Notes under the pieces: generated by a model
The model's input: only the letters and a program-made list of their open reading frames with translations
Told to the model about the DNA's origin: nothing
Databases searched by the model: none
Program-made: the position numbers and the translations under genes
Assembly (NCBI GenBank): GCA_040007095.1
Contig: JBDTVS010000175.1
Span: 1-22,040 of the forward strand
Length of the DNA: 22,040 bases
Direction: 5' to 3'
From: JBDTVS01 sp040007095
Lineage (GTDB): Bacteria > Acidobacteriota > Vicinamibacteria > Vicinamibacterales > CAVVIG01
Part shown: piece by piece, positions 16,001 through 22,040 of the stretch
Position numbering within the stretch: position 1 is the first letter of the stretch
Layout: each line of letters opens with the position of its first letter

Positions 16001-17826
16001 TCCTTGGCGCCGGCAATCCTTCGTGGGTCCAGGTCGCGGCGACCGAAGATCCGCTGTGGGGCGCCGGTTCGGCGCTCGAATTGAACGGCACCCGGTACGT
16101 GGAGATCCCGCACGCCCAGAATCTGACTCTCGGGGCTGTTGAAGGATTACCGACCGCTGAACCCGATCTCACGCTCATCACGGCGCAGCTCGACGCGCTC
16201 GGCGACACGGTCGACGCGATCAGCGATCTCACCCTTGCCGAGAGCGTGCACCACGTCGCGCTCGGCAACCCGTCGCGCGCCGGCGCCGTGCTCGACGCGC
16301 TGTCGCGGGGCGAGCTGCCACCACCAGAGTTCGAGGTCGTGCGCACACCGCGCGGCGGCGTCACGCACAGCCACCGCCTTGCCGCGCTGCTCGCGGACGG
16401 CGGCACGCTTGCCGGCCTGTGGACGCAGGATCCGACGCGGCTGCGCGCGGTCGCCGAGCCGCTCGTCAACGAGTGGGCGGCAGCGTTGATCGGACCCCCG
16501 GGTCGCGTGATCTACCGCGCCGACTATCTCGACGCACGCGGCGCCATCCTTTACACGAGCCAGTACGCGCTCAACGAGACCGCTCTCGGACTCTCACCGC
16601 TCGACATCGTCTACGGCGCGCCTGGCAAAGGCGATTCAGGTTCGAGTGAGATCGAGCAGCGCTTGATGTATCAGCGGATGATCCGTCCCCCGAACGTCGC
16701 CTGGACGTCGATTCGTCTGACGCTCGGCCGGTGGCCGGAGTTGAGGTCCGATCTGTTGAGCGTGTCCGAGGCGGTCGAAACGGCCGCGGCGCTGCGGCGT
16801 GTGCTCGATCAGGCGAGGCCGCTCGCTGGACGGGATCTCCGCGCCTCGGGCGAGCTCGATGTGACCGACGCCGCCGAGCTCGCGCAGCGGCTGGCGACGG
16901 TGACCCACGCGCTGACCATCGCACGAGCCGGGCTTGCCGCCGCGGGCACGACCTCGACGAAGATCCGCGCGGCGCTGGTCACGGCGTCGTTCGCCGGCAT
17001 ATCCGGCGCAGTACCGCGCAATCTGGGCGCGAGTCCGGCCGACCTCGCGATCCTGAACGGTCAGGTGCGCGCGGCGCTGGATGAACTCGATCGCCGTGTG
17101 ACTCGCGCCGCGGCAGCAGCCGACGACATGAATCACTTGAGCGCACTCTTCGGCGGCAGCCTGCGGATCGTGCCGCGTCTGCGCTTGACGCCGGAACTTC
17201 GCGACGGGCTGCGCGCGGCGTTTCACGTCGGCAGCACGCAGCCAGGCTGGGATGATGCCACGCTGCATCCGGCGGCGTGGGACTGGCTGTCGCGCGTCGC
17301 CAGGGTCCGCGACGGTGCGAGCCGTCTCGACGATCTCATGCTCTACGACACGGCGTTGAACAGCTCCGCCTCGGCGCTCCGGGTGGCGCAGTTGCCGCCG
17401 CGCGACGGCGAGGCGTGGATTGGCCTGCCAGGTCCGTCGGCGTCGCTACCCGGCGGCCGCGTCTCGCTGGTCACGCTGACTCCCGCCGGCAGCCTCGATC
17501 TCGATCGGCTCGGCGGCGGACTGGTCGTCGACGAATGGACCGAAGTGGTCCCCCGCGCAACGCAGACCGCAGGCCTGGCGTTTCACGCCGACGCACCGGG
17601 CGCGGCACCGCCGCACGCGATCCTGCTCGCGGTGCCGAACGACGCGCGGCCGAACTGGGACGTTGCCGGTCTCGAGGCGATCCTTCTCGAGACGCTCGAT
17701 CTTGCGCGGATACGGATGGTCGGACCTCACAATCTCGGTCCGGCAGACCACCTTCTGCCAGCGACGCTGCTGGCGTTCAATGCCGACGGGGATACGGTGT
17801 CGACCGACCTCGTGTCGATCGGATGA
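13072..17826 (+). CDS. Giant uncharacterised operon protein (1584 aa) with LamG-like insertion
   Basis: ATG 13072 overlaps the previous TAA by one base (TAATG). The N-terminus has PVALFPVRLETRFV (16-29) and VRIYPDELHID (39-49). Further landmarks are VGRQPYGLLPVTSLDGW (about 295-311), LDAWITSLAQKRL and YVGAYGWVTNL (about 637). At about 784-1022 lies a LamG/concanavalin-like jelly-roll region: TATVEARVRIDR, VPFGRWVHLAAVRDRETVSC, YIDGVGAGSAVV, FVGRVRDVRLWS, then ACWSFGEGTGTS and ALELNGTRYVEIPHAQNLTL. It interrupts otherwise family-like sequence, which resumes at LDALGDTVDAISDLTLAESV and ELPPPEFEVVRTPRGG. No signal peptide or membrane segment is seen. The LamG part suggests binding to a glycan or protein surface; the remainder has no function I can name. 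It is the largest gene in the operon and has no internal stop or frameshift. Confidence 0.78.
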   Translation: MPNIDVRSALIDTKLPVALFPVRLETRFVQTPDAAQLLVRIYPDELHIDRSGPAPARARLLPDAFMALGYANQPAAAPVTPGGALFAVRGAPIQEDPTVAPDPAAVSHDPWDAGSRWLSDFSDAEQRGLAIRVPIDAATLQQGLSHLVVVGVRNGDAAQKVADLFASHQQSDGFGVVPAGTPTNNTVDAPSGWASETTAGDVPIVDDGSDGCAAELALGLPGGTIASAPHGNVRQLDGPRRMNTLLWRATWGYFLGHMMAAVDTHAPLLGADTLAWIRAHFINFVRADGPLPAVRVGRQPYGLLPVTSLDGWPAGDRTERLASLLRSLRDRLFRPAAAGLPHLTPGQPDLDRAVGDLLAQQPHAWRYKGRNLFGAQYARTLFGLMRWPPLPAASTPTLPFFPDETDPPQGEIDDGVDASDIAWGLAGRGGVPPQLPLTGDPGVLNQLFHDSEIAASALLRDVLADLGTSWRPRLGRGLFVDAVFPVQKLSAGGSYLAALTTDTKTFLSMRDEKPPTLLDRLARHAVLLEGSAAVGAFTSVDTDLFNVTPPPGAPMRINIWSTDLGEMTVSEIAGRAGDLRDVRDALSELAALPPDELERLLIGTLDLCSYRLDAWITSLAQKRLTERRQTAPSGLYVGAYGWVTNLKPQALNPPAPDEHILAPSLDHAVTAAILRAAYQTHRATGDGAMAVDLSSARVRNALWLLDGVRQGQPLGALLGYRFERGLQEPAAPDRLLGGYIAPFRQLAPLAGDLLASGVAESVAVHDVVDGFALARVFQDNRDKGTPLPFGATATVEARVRIDRVVDDFAAIVSKIDQSVESEYMLAIAKDGRLAFCWHTESGMTWGTPSFNISYSTQTVPFGRWVHLAAVRDRETVSCYIDGVGAGSAVVADAARFRASLSKLPVRIGIQQPGFRSFVGRVRDVRLWSVASTPDDIRRLAAGPLSARSAGLAACWSFGEGTGTSIGDRSPYRRAGTILGAGNPSWVQVAATEDPLWGAGSALELNGTRYVEIPHAQNLTLGAVEGLPTAEPDLTLITAQLDALGDTVDAISDLTLAESVHHVALGNPSRAGAVLDALSRGELPPPEFEVVRTPRGGVTHSHRLAALLADGGTLAGLWTQDPTRLRAVAEPLVNEWAAALIGPPGRVIYRADYLDARGAILYTSQYALNETALGLSPLDIVYGAPGKGDSGSSEIEQRLMYQRMIRPPNVAWTSIRLTLGRWPELRSDLLSVSEAVETAAALRRVLDQARPLAGRDLRASGELDVTDAAELAQRLATVTHALTIARAGLAAAGTTSTKIRAALVTASFAGISGAVPRNLGASPADLAILNGQVRAALDELDRRVTRAAAAADDMNHLSALFGGSLRIVPRLRLTPELRDGLRAAFHVGSTQPGWDDATLHPAAWDWLSRVARVRDGASRLDDLMLYDTALNSSASALRVAQLPPRDGEAWIGLPGPSASLPGGRVSLVTLTPAGSLDLDRLGGGLVVDEWTEVVPRATQTAGLAFHADAPGAAPPHAILLAVPNDARPNWDVAGLEAILLETLDLARIRMVGPHNLGPADHLLPATLLAFNADGDTVSTDLVSIG

Positions 17827-17881
17827 AGACCGCGAATACGCCGCGCAGTCGGGGCGCGGACGGTTCCGGCCTGCGTGTCGG

Positions 17882-17898
17882 CGGTCCGCAACGGACCG
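17882..17898 (+). promoter_or_regulatory. Perfect 7-bp hairpin in the only long gap of the operon
   Basis: CGGTCCG-CAA-CGGACCG forms a GC-rich 7-bp stem with a 3-nt loop. GGCCCTGGCC follows almost directly and can itself fold. No T-run follows, so this is not a classic intrinsic terminator. It lies 46 nt before the ATG of the next gene, in the single 118-nt intergenic gap, and may stabilise upstream mRNA or reduce read-through. Confidence 0.5.
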
Positions 17899-17944
17899 GC
17901 CCTGGCCGTTGTGCAACGTGCTCCTTGACGAAAGAGGGAACAGT

Positions 17945-19702
17945 ATGTCCATCACCATCTGGACCAGACTCGAACCGGACACGGTCCCATCCGCCCAGGG
18001 ATTTGATGCGACCGTGCGCGATCGGTTGCTGTCGGTGGGCGTGCAGGCGCGCGTACATGATCCGCTGTGGCTGATCGGGCGTCAGTGGCAGTTCGGCGAG
18101 TTCCAGGGCGAAGACGCCGGTTCGCCGATTCAGGTCGACGTTCGTCTCGAATCGTCGCCGATCACCGCGTACCTGCCGTCGATCCCGACGTCGGGCAGCC
18201 ACGTCGTGGGGCAGAAGTACGCGCGGGATCCGGTGAGTCGCGCGCCGGTTGTGGCGCTCGAAACGCTCGTGGAGGCCGAGCGCGTCCGGACCGGCGAGCA
18301 GCCGAACCTGCGCGGCGTCGCGGAGGCAGGACTGCGCTTCGTCCGAGCACTCGTCGATGCCGGGTTCGTGCGGTACCGCGGCGCTTTTCTGAAGGCGTTT
18401 CCGTTTCAACCCGTCGCCGACAGCAGCCTGGATCGCGCGAGCAGCCTGCTTCAGCGAATCGTCGCCGGCCGCGCGGTCGGCGCGGAGGCGCTCGGTCAGC
18501 AACTCCGGATCAACAACCCGCCCGGCTCGACGAAACCGTTCGTGCTTCCACCCACGGTCGGAGTCAGCGTGGCCGATCGGGCGCTCATGGCGACGATTCT
18601 GAAGGGCTGGCTCGAATGGTACGAGGCGGGCCTCGTCACCGAACCTGCGGCGGCAACGCCGTGGACTCCCGAGCGAATGGAGTACCGCTTCGCGGTCGCG
18701 GCGCCCGCGATGTCCGGCGAGCAGGAAGCCGTTCTTGTCGCGCCGTCGTACGGTGGCGACCTCGACTGGCCCTCGTTCGATCGGCTGAACGGATCGAGCG
18801 GCACGTCGCTCGGCGCGACCGGCGCCGCGCAGGTCGCGCAGACGCTGTCGCTGATCCCCGCGAAGGTCCGGTATCCGGGCATGCCTTCGTCGCGCTTCTG
18901 GGAGTTCGAGGACGCGCGCGTCGATCTCGGCGCGGTGGCGGCACAACCGGGCGATCTGGCACGGCTGCTTCTGCTGGAGTTCTCGCTCGTCTACGGCAAC
19001 GACTGGTTCGTCGTGCCGATCGATATCGTGACCGGTTCGCTCGCCCGCGTCGCGGCGCTCGAGGTCGTGGATACATTCGGCCAGCGCCGAACGATTCCCG
19101 CCGCCAGCGAAGGAGACGCAGGCCGACGGTCGCGGCTGTTTCGATTGAGCACTCGGGGAGCCGGCCCGACCAGCGACGCGCTGTTCGTGCCGCCAGCGCT
19201 AGGACCGTCGCTCGAGTCGACGGCGATTGAGCAGGTGCGGTTCGCGCGCGACGAAGTGGCAAACATCGTGTGGGCAATCGAGCGTGCGATCGAAAGTCCC
19301 GTAGGACGGCCGCTCGATCTGCGGCGCGACCAGCCCGCGCCGCCGAACCCGGTCGGTGCGGACGGCGCGGCGGTGCAGTATCAGTTGATGTCGACACTGC
19401 CCCGCAACTGGCTGCCGCTCGTCCCCCTCGACTCGATATCCGCGCCGCCGGTCAAGCTCACGCTTGGCGCGGTTCTCGTCGAGGGCGTGGTTCAGACACC
19501 GGCGCCGCGAGGACGGATCGTATCCAGCGATGTGTCGCTCGCGGCGGAGGAAGTGCCGCGCGACGGCCTCGACGTGACGCGCATCTATCGCTACGCACGA
19601 TGGGTCGACGGGTCGACGCGAGTCTGGGCCGCGCGGCGGCGGCGGCCCGCGTCGGGCGAAGCCTCCAGCGCACTGCGATTCGATTTCCTCGAGGAACGAT
19701 GA
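17945..19702 (+). CDS. Uncharacterised operon protein (585 aa), 'HDPLWLIGRQWQFGEFQGED' type
   Basis: ATG 17945 follows GAGGGA by 5 nt. No signal peptide or membrane helix is visible. Three segments look like strongly constrained cores. The first is RVHDPLWLIGRQWQFGEFQG with EDAGSPIQV (about 36-64). The second is YPGMPSSRFWEFEDARVDLG (about 310-329). The third is LLLEFSLVYGNDWFVVPIDI (about 342-361). VANIVWAIERAIESPVGRPL and TLPRNWLPLVPLDS follow towards the C-terminus. These tryptophan-rich strings recur, as far as I remember, in unnamed proteins of several phyla, always without a function. The gene is separated from the 1584-aa gene by 118 nt but overlaps the following 48-codon ORF. Expected to be cytoplasmic or a component of a larger assembly; no enzyme motif is seen. 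Confidence 0.75.
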   Translation: MSITIWTRLEPDTVPSAQGFDATVRDRLLSVGVQARVHDPLWLIGRQWQFGEFQGEDAGSPIQVDVRLESSPITAYLPSIPTSGSHVVGQKYARDPVSRAPVVALETLVEAERVRTGEQPNLRGVAEAGLRFVRALVDAGFVRYRGAFLKAFPFQPVADSSLDRASSLLQRIVAGRAVGAEALGQQLRINNPPGSTKPFVLPPTVGVSVADRALMATILKGWLEWYEAGLVTEPAAATPWTPERMEYRFAVAAPAMSGEQEAVLVAPSYGGDLDWPSFDRLNGSSGTSLGATGAAQVAQTLSLIPAKVRYPGMPSSRFWEFEDARVDLGAVAAQPGDLARLLLLEFSLVYGNDWFVVPIDIVTGSLARVAALEVVDTFGQRRTIPAASEGDAGRRSRLFRLSTRGAGPTSDALFVPPALGPSLESTAIEQVRFARDEVANIVWAIERAIESPVGRPLDLRRDQPAPPNPVGADGAAVQYQLMSTLPRNWLPLVPLDSISAPPVKLTLGAVLVEGVVQTPAPRGRIVSSDVSLAAEEVPRDGLDVTRIYRYARWVDGSTRVWAARRRRPASGEASSALRFDFLEER

Positions 19703-19845
19703 GATTCGCCACGCCGGCATCGGTCGCACCACGCAGCCTGAGGGTTGTTCACGACATGCGCCGACCTTCTGTTGAATTGCGGATGGATTGGTCAACGAAC
19801 TGGACGGATTACTCCTGGGTCACGGTAGGACTCTATCGGGAGTGA
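19699..19845 (+). CDS. 48-aa ORF coupled to the end of the operon
   Basis: ATG 19699 overlaps the TGA of the 585-aa gene in an ATGA arrangement, the usual signature of translational coupling. The product begins MRFATPASVAPRSLRV and ends WSTNWTDYSWVTVGLYRE, rich in W, T and Y in its second half. There is no signal peptide, membrane helix or known motif. Its tail is less GC-rich than the preceding genes. It could be a genuine small subunit of the operon or a chance frame, since 48 codons are easily open in this composition. The overlap and the operon's pattern of overlaps are the only support. Confidence 0.4.
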   Translation: MRFATPASVAPRSLRVVHDMRRPSVELRMDWSTNWTDYSWVTVGLYRE

Positions 19846-20338
19846 CTCGGCGCGCGGAGACGGACCGTCGCCGCGGACGTCGGCGGACACACCCGACTTC
19901 TGCTTATCGGTAACGACACGAGGGACGATCCTCTCCATCTCTTCACTTAGACTAGTCTCCACAGGCAGCGACTGTGCCCAGTCGGGCCGACAGCGCTCAT
20001 ACCCGCCCAGAGACTATGGCACCAGCGGGACCGCGTAGCGTTTGGCTCGATCGTGGCTATTCCTGATGGGATCAGGACATGGCGACGCTGATGAGGAGCT
20101 GAGTGACGGAGGTATTTCATCCAACGCCCACAGACAAGTCGTTGTTCACCTGATGTTCATGAAGGTGGTCGATCGCCGGAAGCCTTCACGGTAGCGAACC
20201 AGTGGACGTCTGCTGCTCACTGTTGCCAATCTGGGGTTCACGGCGCAGGGAGCACTCCTTCGCGCTTCGTCGCGACGCGTTGAGACGATTCGTGTGAGCG
20301 ACGCGGTCGGGCTGCATATCCGTCTTGGAGGCTGATCG
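19846..20338. other. Non-coding gap, about 490 nt, between operon and GlsB-like gene
   Basis: I find no gene here on either strand. It contains a perfect 10-bp palindrome AGACTAGTCT (19949-19958) and a modest CGCCG/CGGCG inverted repeat (19869-19885, no T-run). Composition is less GC-rich than the operon. It must contain the end of the operon transcript and the promoter of the 20339 gene, but no clear -35/-10 pair can be defended. Confidence 0.5.
19949..19958. repeat. 10-bp perfect palindrome
   Basis: AGACTAGTCT is self-complementary over all ten bases and sits in the non-coding gap. It could be an operator half-site pair, or chance. Confidence 0.3.
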
Positions 20339-20581
20339 ATGATTCACATGATCGGGCAGGCGTTCTTTGGCCTGTTGATTGGCATCGCCGCGAAATTGCT
20401 CCTGCCGGGACGAGACCCCGGCGGTCTGCTGGTCACCGCGCTGATCGGCATGGTGGGTGGGTGGCTTGGTGGCCGGCTCGGCCGGCTGTTGGGCTGGTAT
20501 GAAGAGGGACATCCTGCCGGATTTGGGATGTCGGTGGTCGGCGCGATGGTCTTGCTGCTGGTCTATCGCTACCTTACCTAG
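20339..20581 (+). CDS. GlsB/YeaQ/YmgE-family small membrane protein
   Basis: The 80-aa product has three hydrophobic segments (about 5-22, 28-45 and 61-78), rich in glycine. Its pattern is that of the transglycosylase-associated (GlsB/YeaQ/YmgE) family: GLLIGIAAKLLLPG, then GGLLVTALIGMVGGWLGG, then a polar loop, then GFGMSVVGAMVLLLVYRYL. The length is typical for the family (80-90 aa). GGAGG precedes the ATG by 7 nt. Members are inner-membrane proteins, often stress-induced, without a firm biochemical role. The gene lies 34 nt ahead of the 166-aa gene and probably shares its transcript. Confidence 0.88.
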   Translation: MIHMIGQAFFGLLIGIAAKLLLPGRDPGGLLVTALIGMVGGWLGGRLGRLLGWYEEGHPAGFGMSVVGAMVLLLVYRYLT

Positions 20582-20615
20582 CGGCACCTTCAGGGTCGAG
20601 ATCACAGGAGGATCT

Positions 20616-21116
20616 ATGGGTCTGCTGGATGACATGAAAGGCCTGTTGACGCAGTACACGTCAGGCGCGGCGCCAAGCGGTGATACCGGCGAGCACTTTC
20701 AGCAAGTGGCACAGTCGGTCGATTCAGGGACGCTGGCGCAAGGTATCGCCGCGGCCATGCGTTCGGATCAGACGCCGACATTCGGACAGCTCGTGTCGGA
20801 CCTGTTCTCGGCTGGTTCACCGAATCAGAAGACCGACATGCTGAACACGCTGCTGTCGGCCGTCGGTCCCGTCCAGCGGATGCAACTCGCGTCGCTCGTC
20901 CCCGGTCTCGGTGCGGCGCCGTCGGTCACGACGGATCAGGCCACGGCGATCGCGCCGGGCACGATCCAGTCGATCGCTCAGCACGCAGAGCAGCATGACG
21001 CAGGCATCGTTGACAAGATGAGCTTGCTGTACGCGGCGCATCCCACGCTGGTGAAAACGCTCGGCACAGCCGCCATGATCATTGCGATGCGGAAGATTGC
21101 GGAGCGACACGCATGA
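20616..21116 (+). CDS. Hypothetical 166-aa protein (MGLLDDMKGLL...)
   Basis: ATG 20616 has a consensus AGGAGG 4 nt upstream, which rules out the longer upstream extension in the same frame. The product starts MGLLDDMKGLLTQYTSG, then has EHFQQVAQSVDSGTLAQGIA, RSDQTPTFGQLVSDLF, DMLNTLLSAVGPVQRMQL and, at the C-terminus, HPTLVKTLGTAAMIIAMRKI. It is soluble except for a weakly hydrophobic C-terminal helix. The layout recalls small DUF937/YidB-like proteins and acidobacterial hypotheticals, but I cannot name a domain with certainty. It is likely co-transcribed with the GlsB-like gene, which suggests a shared stress or envelope role. The stop codon lies at the edge of the decayed IS element. Confidence 0.75.
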   Translation: MGLLDDMKGLLTQYTSGAAPSGDTGEHFQQVAQSVDSGTLAQGIAAAMRSDQTPTFGQLVSDLFSAGSPNQKTDMLNTLLSAVGPVQRMQLASLVPGLGAAPSVTTDQATAIAPGTIQSIAQHAEQHDAGIVDKMSLLYAAHPTLVKTLGTAAMIIAMRKIAERHA

Positions 21117-21119
21117 GGA

Positions 21120-22040
21120 GGTGATGGAAGCCCCGTGGCGGCGCTGGACATGTACGGTCGAAACGGTCGCTTCAAGCGTCGATGACGTGGCGTTCGAAAA
21201 CCAAAAACAGGGAGATGACCATCATGCGACGAAACCAGCGACCCAGCCACCTGCAGTCTGACGATCAGCGAAGAGCAGGCGCGGGTACGCCGGCGTGTGT
21301 TTGAGCGTGCGAAAGAGGCTTCGGAGTACGGGTTGTCGTGACAGACGTGTGGGCGGCCAAAGGACGGGACAATGCCGAGCCACTGTAATGTGGCGACCAT
21401 CGTCCGACCGCGCATCGGCGGATTATTGTCGGAGTGCAACACGAGCCTGCGGGGGTCGACGCCACGCTCGGTGCAAATGCGCTGAATCAGCGTCGCCGCG
21501 TGGGTAGCGACCTCGTGCTCGTGCACCGCCCAGCCCATAACAGGCGGAGAAACCGACGACGGATCGACGTGGGCAGGTACGTGATGTCCCGGCTCCACCG
21601 CTGGTTCGACCGAGTCGCCGGATGTCCTATCGCTCCGCGCGTGACATACGTGCGCAATACGGGCAGGGTCCTCCGGTGGGCGCCCCCGCCCAAGCGCTTC
21701 TGCAGGCGATACATCGTGGACTCCGAGGCGAGGTATCGCCCTCATCGGCGAGCCGAGGGACCAGTTGCTTGGGCGGCAGGTGTCCATACGGCGCACTGGT
21801 CATGACGCGCAGGAGGTGCACTCTTTCGGCCGCGGTGAGCGCATTCTTCGGACGGTGCCGCGGCCCACAGCGTCGGTCGTCCCCATGTGGCTGACCTCTC
21901 CAACGCTCGATGGTGCGGGCAGAGATCCCGATAACACCAGACGCGGCGTGGAGCCGTGCGCCCGTCGCCTAGCAGTCCGTGGTGTAAGTGGTCGCCGCTG
22001 ACGAGTTGACAAAGATGGTCACGAATGGCAACGAGTCGCG
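21120..22040 (-). pseudogene. IS3-family transposase, decayed, running off the window edge
   Basis: Reading leftwards from about 21980, the sequence gives VIGISARTIERWRGQPHGDD (helix-turn-helix region), RHRPKNALTAAERVHLLRV and YGHLPPKQLVPRLADEG. A shift near 21738 gives RYLASESTMYRLQKRLG and RWSRDITYLPTS. A second shift with loss of about 13 residues near 21530 gives VMGWAVHEHEVATHAATLI, VLHSDNNPPMRGRTMVATLQ and HDNPYSEA. A third shift near 21317 gives LFRTLKHTPAYPRLLFAD and WVAGFVA, then a stop. The catalytic D (codon 21586-21588), D (21428-21430) and E (21320-21322) remain, and the last two are 36 codons apart, the D-35-E spacing of IS3 integrase cores. No full-length frame exists, so the element is inactive. 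No terminal inverted repeat could be identified. Confidence 0.85.

Noticed and set aside
4753..19845. Contractile injection system or prophage tail module
   Set aside because: An amidase with giant proteins suggested it, but I find no sheath, tube, baseplate, VgrG/PAAR, LysM adaptor or AAA+ remodelling gene in the operon.
19869..19885. CGCCG ... CGGCG inverted repeat as the operon terminator
   Set aside because: Only 5 bp with a 7-nt loop and no T-run. Such repeats are frequent by chance at this GC content.
1..22040. CRISPR array, tRNA or rRNA genes
   Set aside because: No regularly spaced direct repeats and no cloverleaf or conserved rRNA strings were seen on reading through.

Overview
This is a high-GC bacterial window. 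The centre is gene-dense and very GC-rich, and the flanks are less so. The mix of genes resembles soil Acidobacteriota: a winged-helix/AAA/TPR regulator, a GlsB-type membrane protein followed by a small 'MGLLDDMK' protein, a DUF3455-like secreted protein and several decayed genes. That taxonomic call is an inference from gene content, not a proof.

Left flank (1-4571). It holds a short DUF3455-like secreted protein that looks cut or frameshifted (minus strand). A stretch of wreckage follows, in which the C-terminal part of an alpha/beta hydrolase can be read only by changing frame three times (plus strand, about 756-1026). Next is a large intact regulator (minus, 1139-4132) with an OmpR/CadC-type winged helix, an AAA ATPase and TPR-like repeats. 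Last is the N-terminal stump of a TPM-domain exported protein (minus, about 4275-4571), lying directly upstream of the regulator.

Centre (4753-19845). About 15 kb on the plus strand forms one tightly packed operon of five large genes plus a 48-codon tail ORF. Junctions are a 2-nt gap, a GTGA overlap, a TAATG overlap, a 118-nt gap containing a perfect hairpin, and an ATGA overlap. The genes are: a peptidoglycan amidase fused to an M23-like domain that lacks its metal ligands (768 aa); a beta-rich DUF6603-like protein (1100 aa); three giant proteins without assignable function (903, 1584 and 585 aa), each with distinctive conserved-looking motifs; and the 48-aa ORF. The 1584-aa protein carries a LamG/concanavalin-like insertion in an unusual order. 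None has a signal peptide. This operon is the candidate undescribed system: cytoplasmically made giant proteins co-produced with a cell-wall amidase. Its function cannot be assigned from sequence alone. No sheath, tube, baseplate or secretion-motor gene is visible in the window.

Right flank (19846-22040). A gap of about 490 nt is followed by a two-gene unit: a GlsB/YeaQ-type 80-aa membrane protein and a 166-aa protein. A decayed IS3-family transposase (minus strand) then runs off the window edge. Its D, D and E residues and the D-35-E spacing are still recognisable, but the reading frame is broken at several places.
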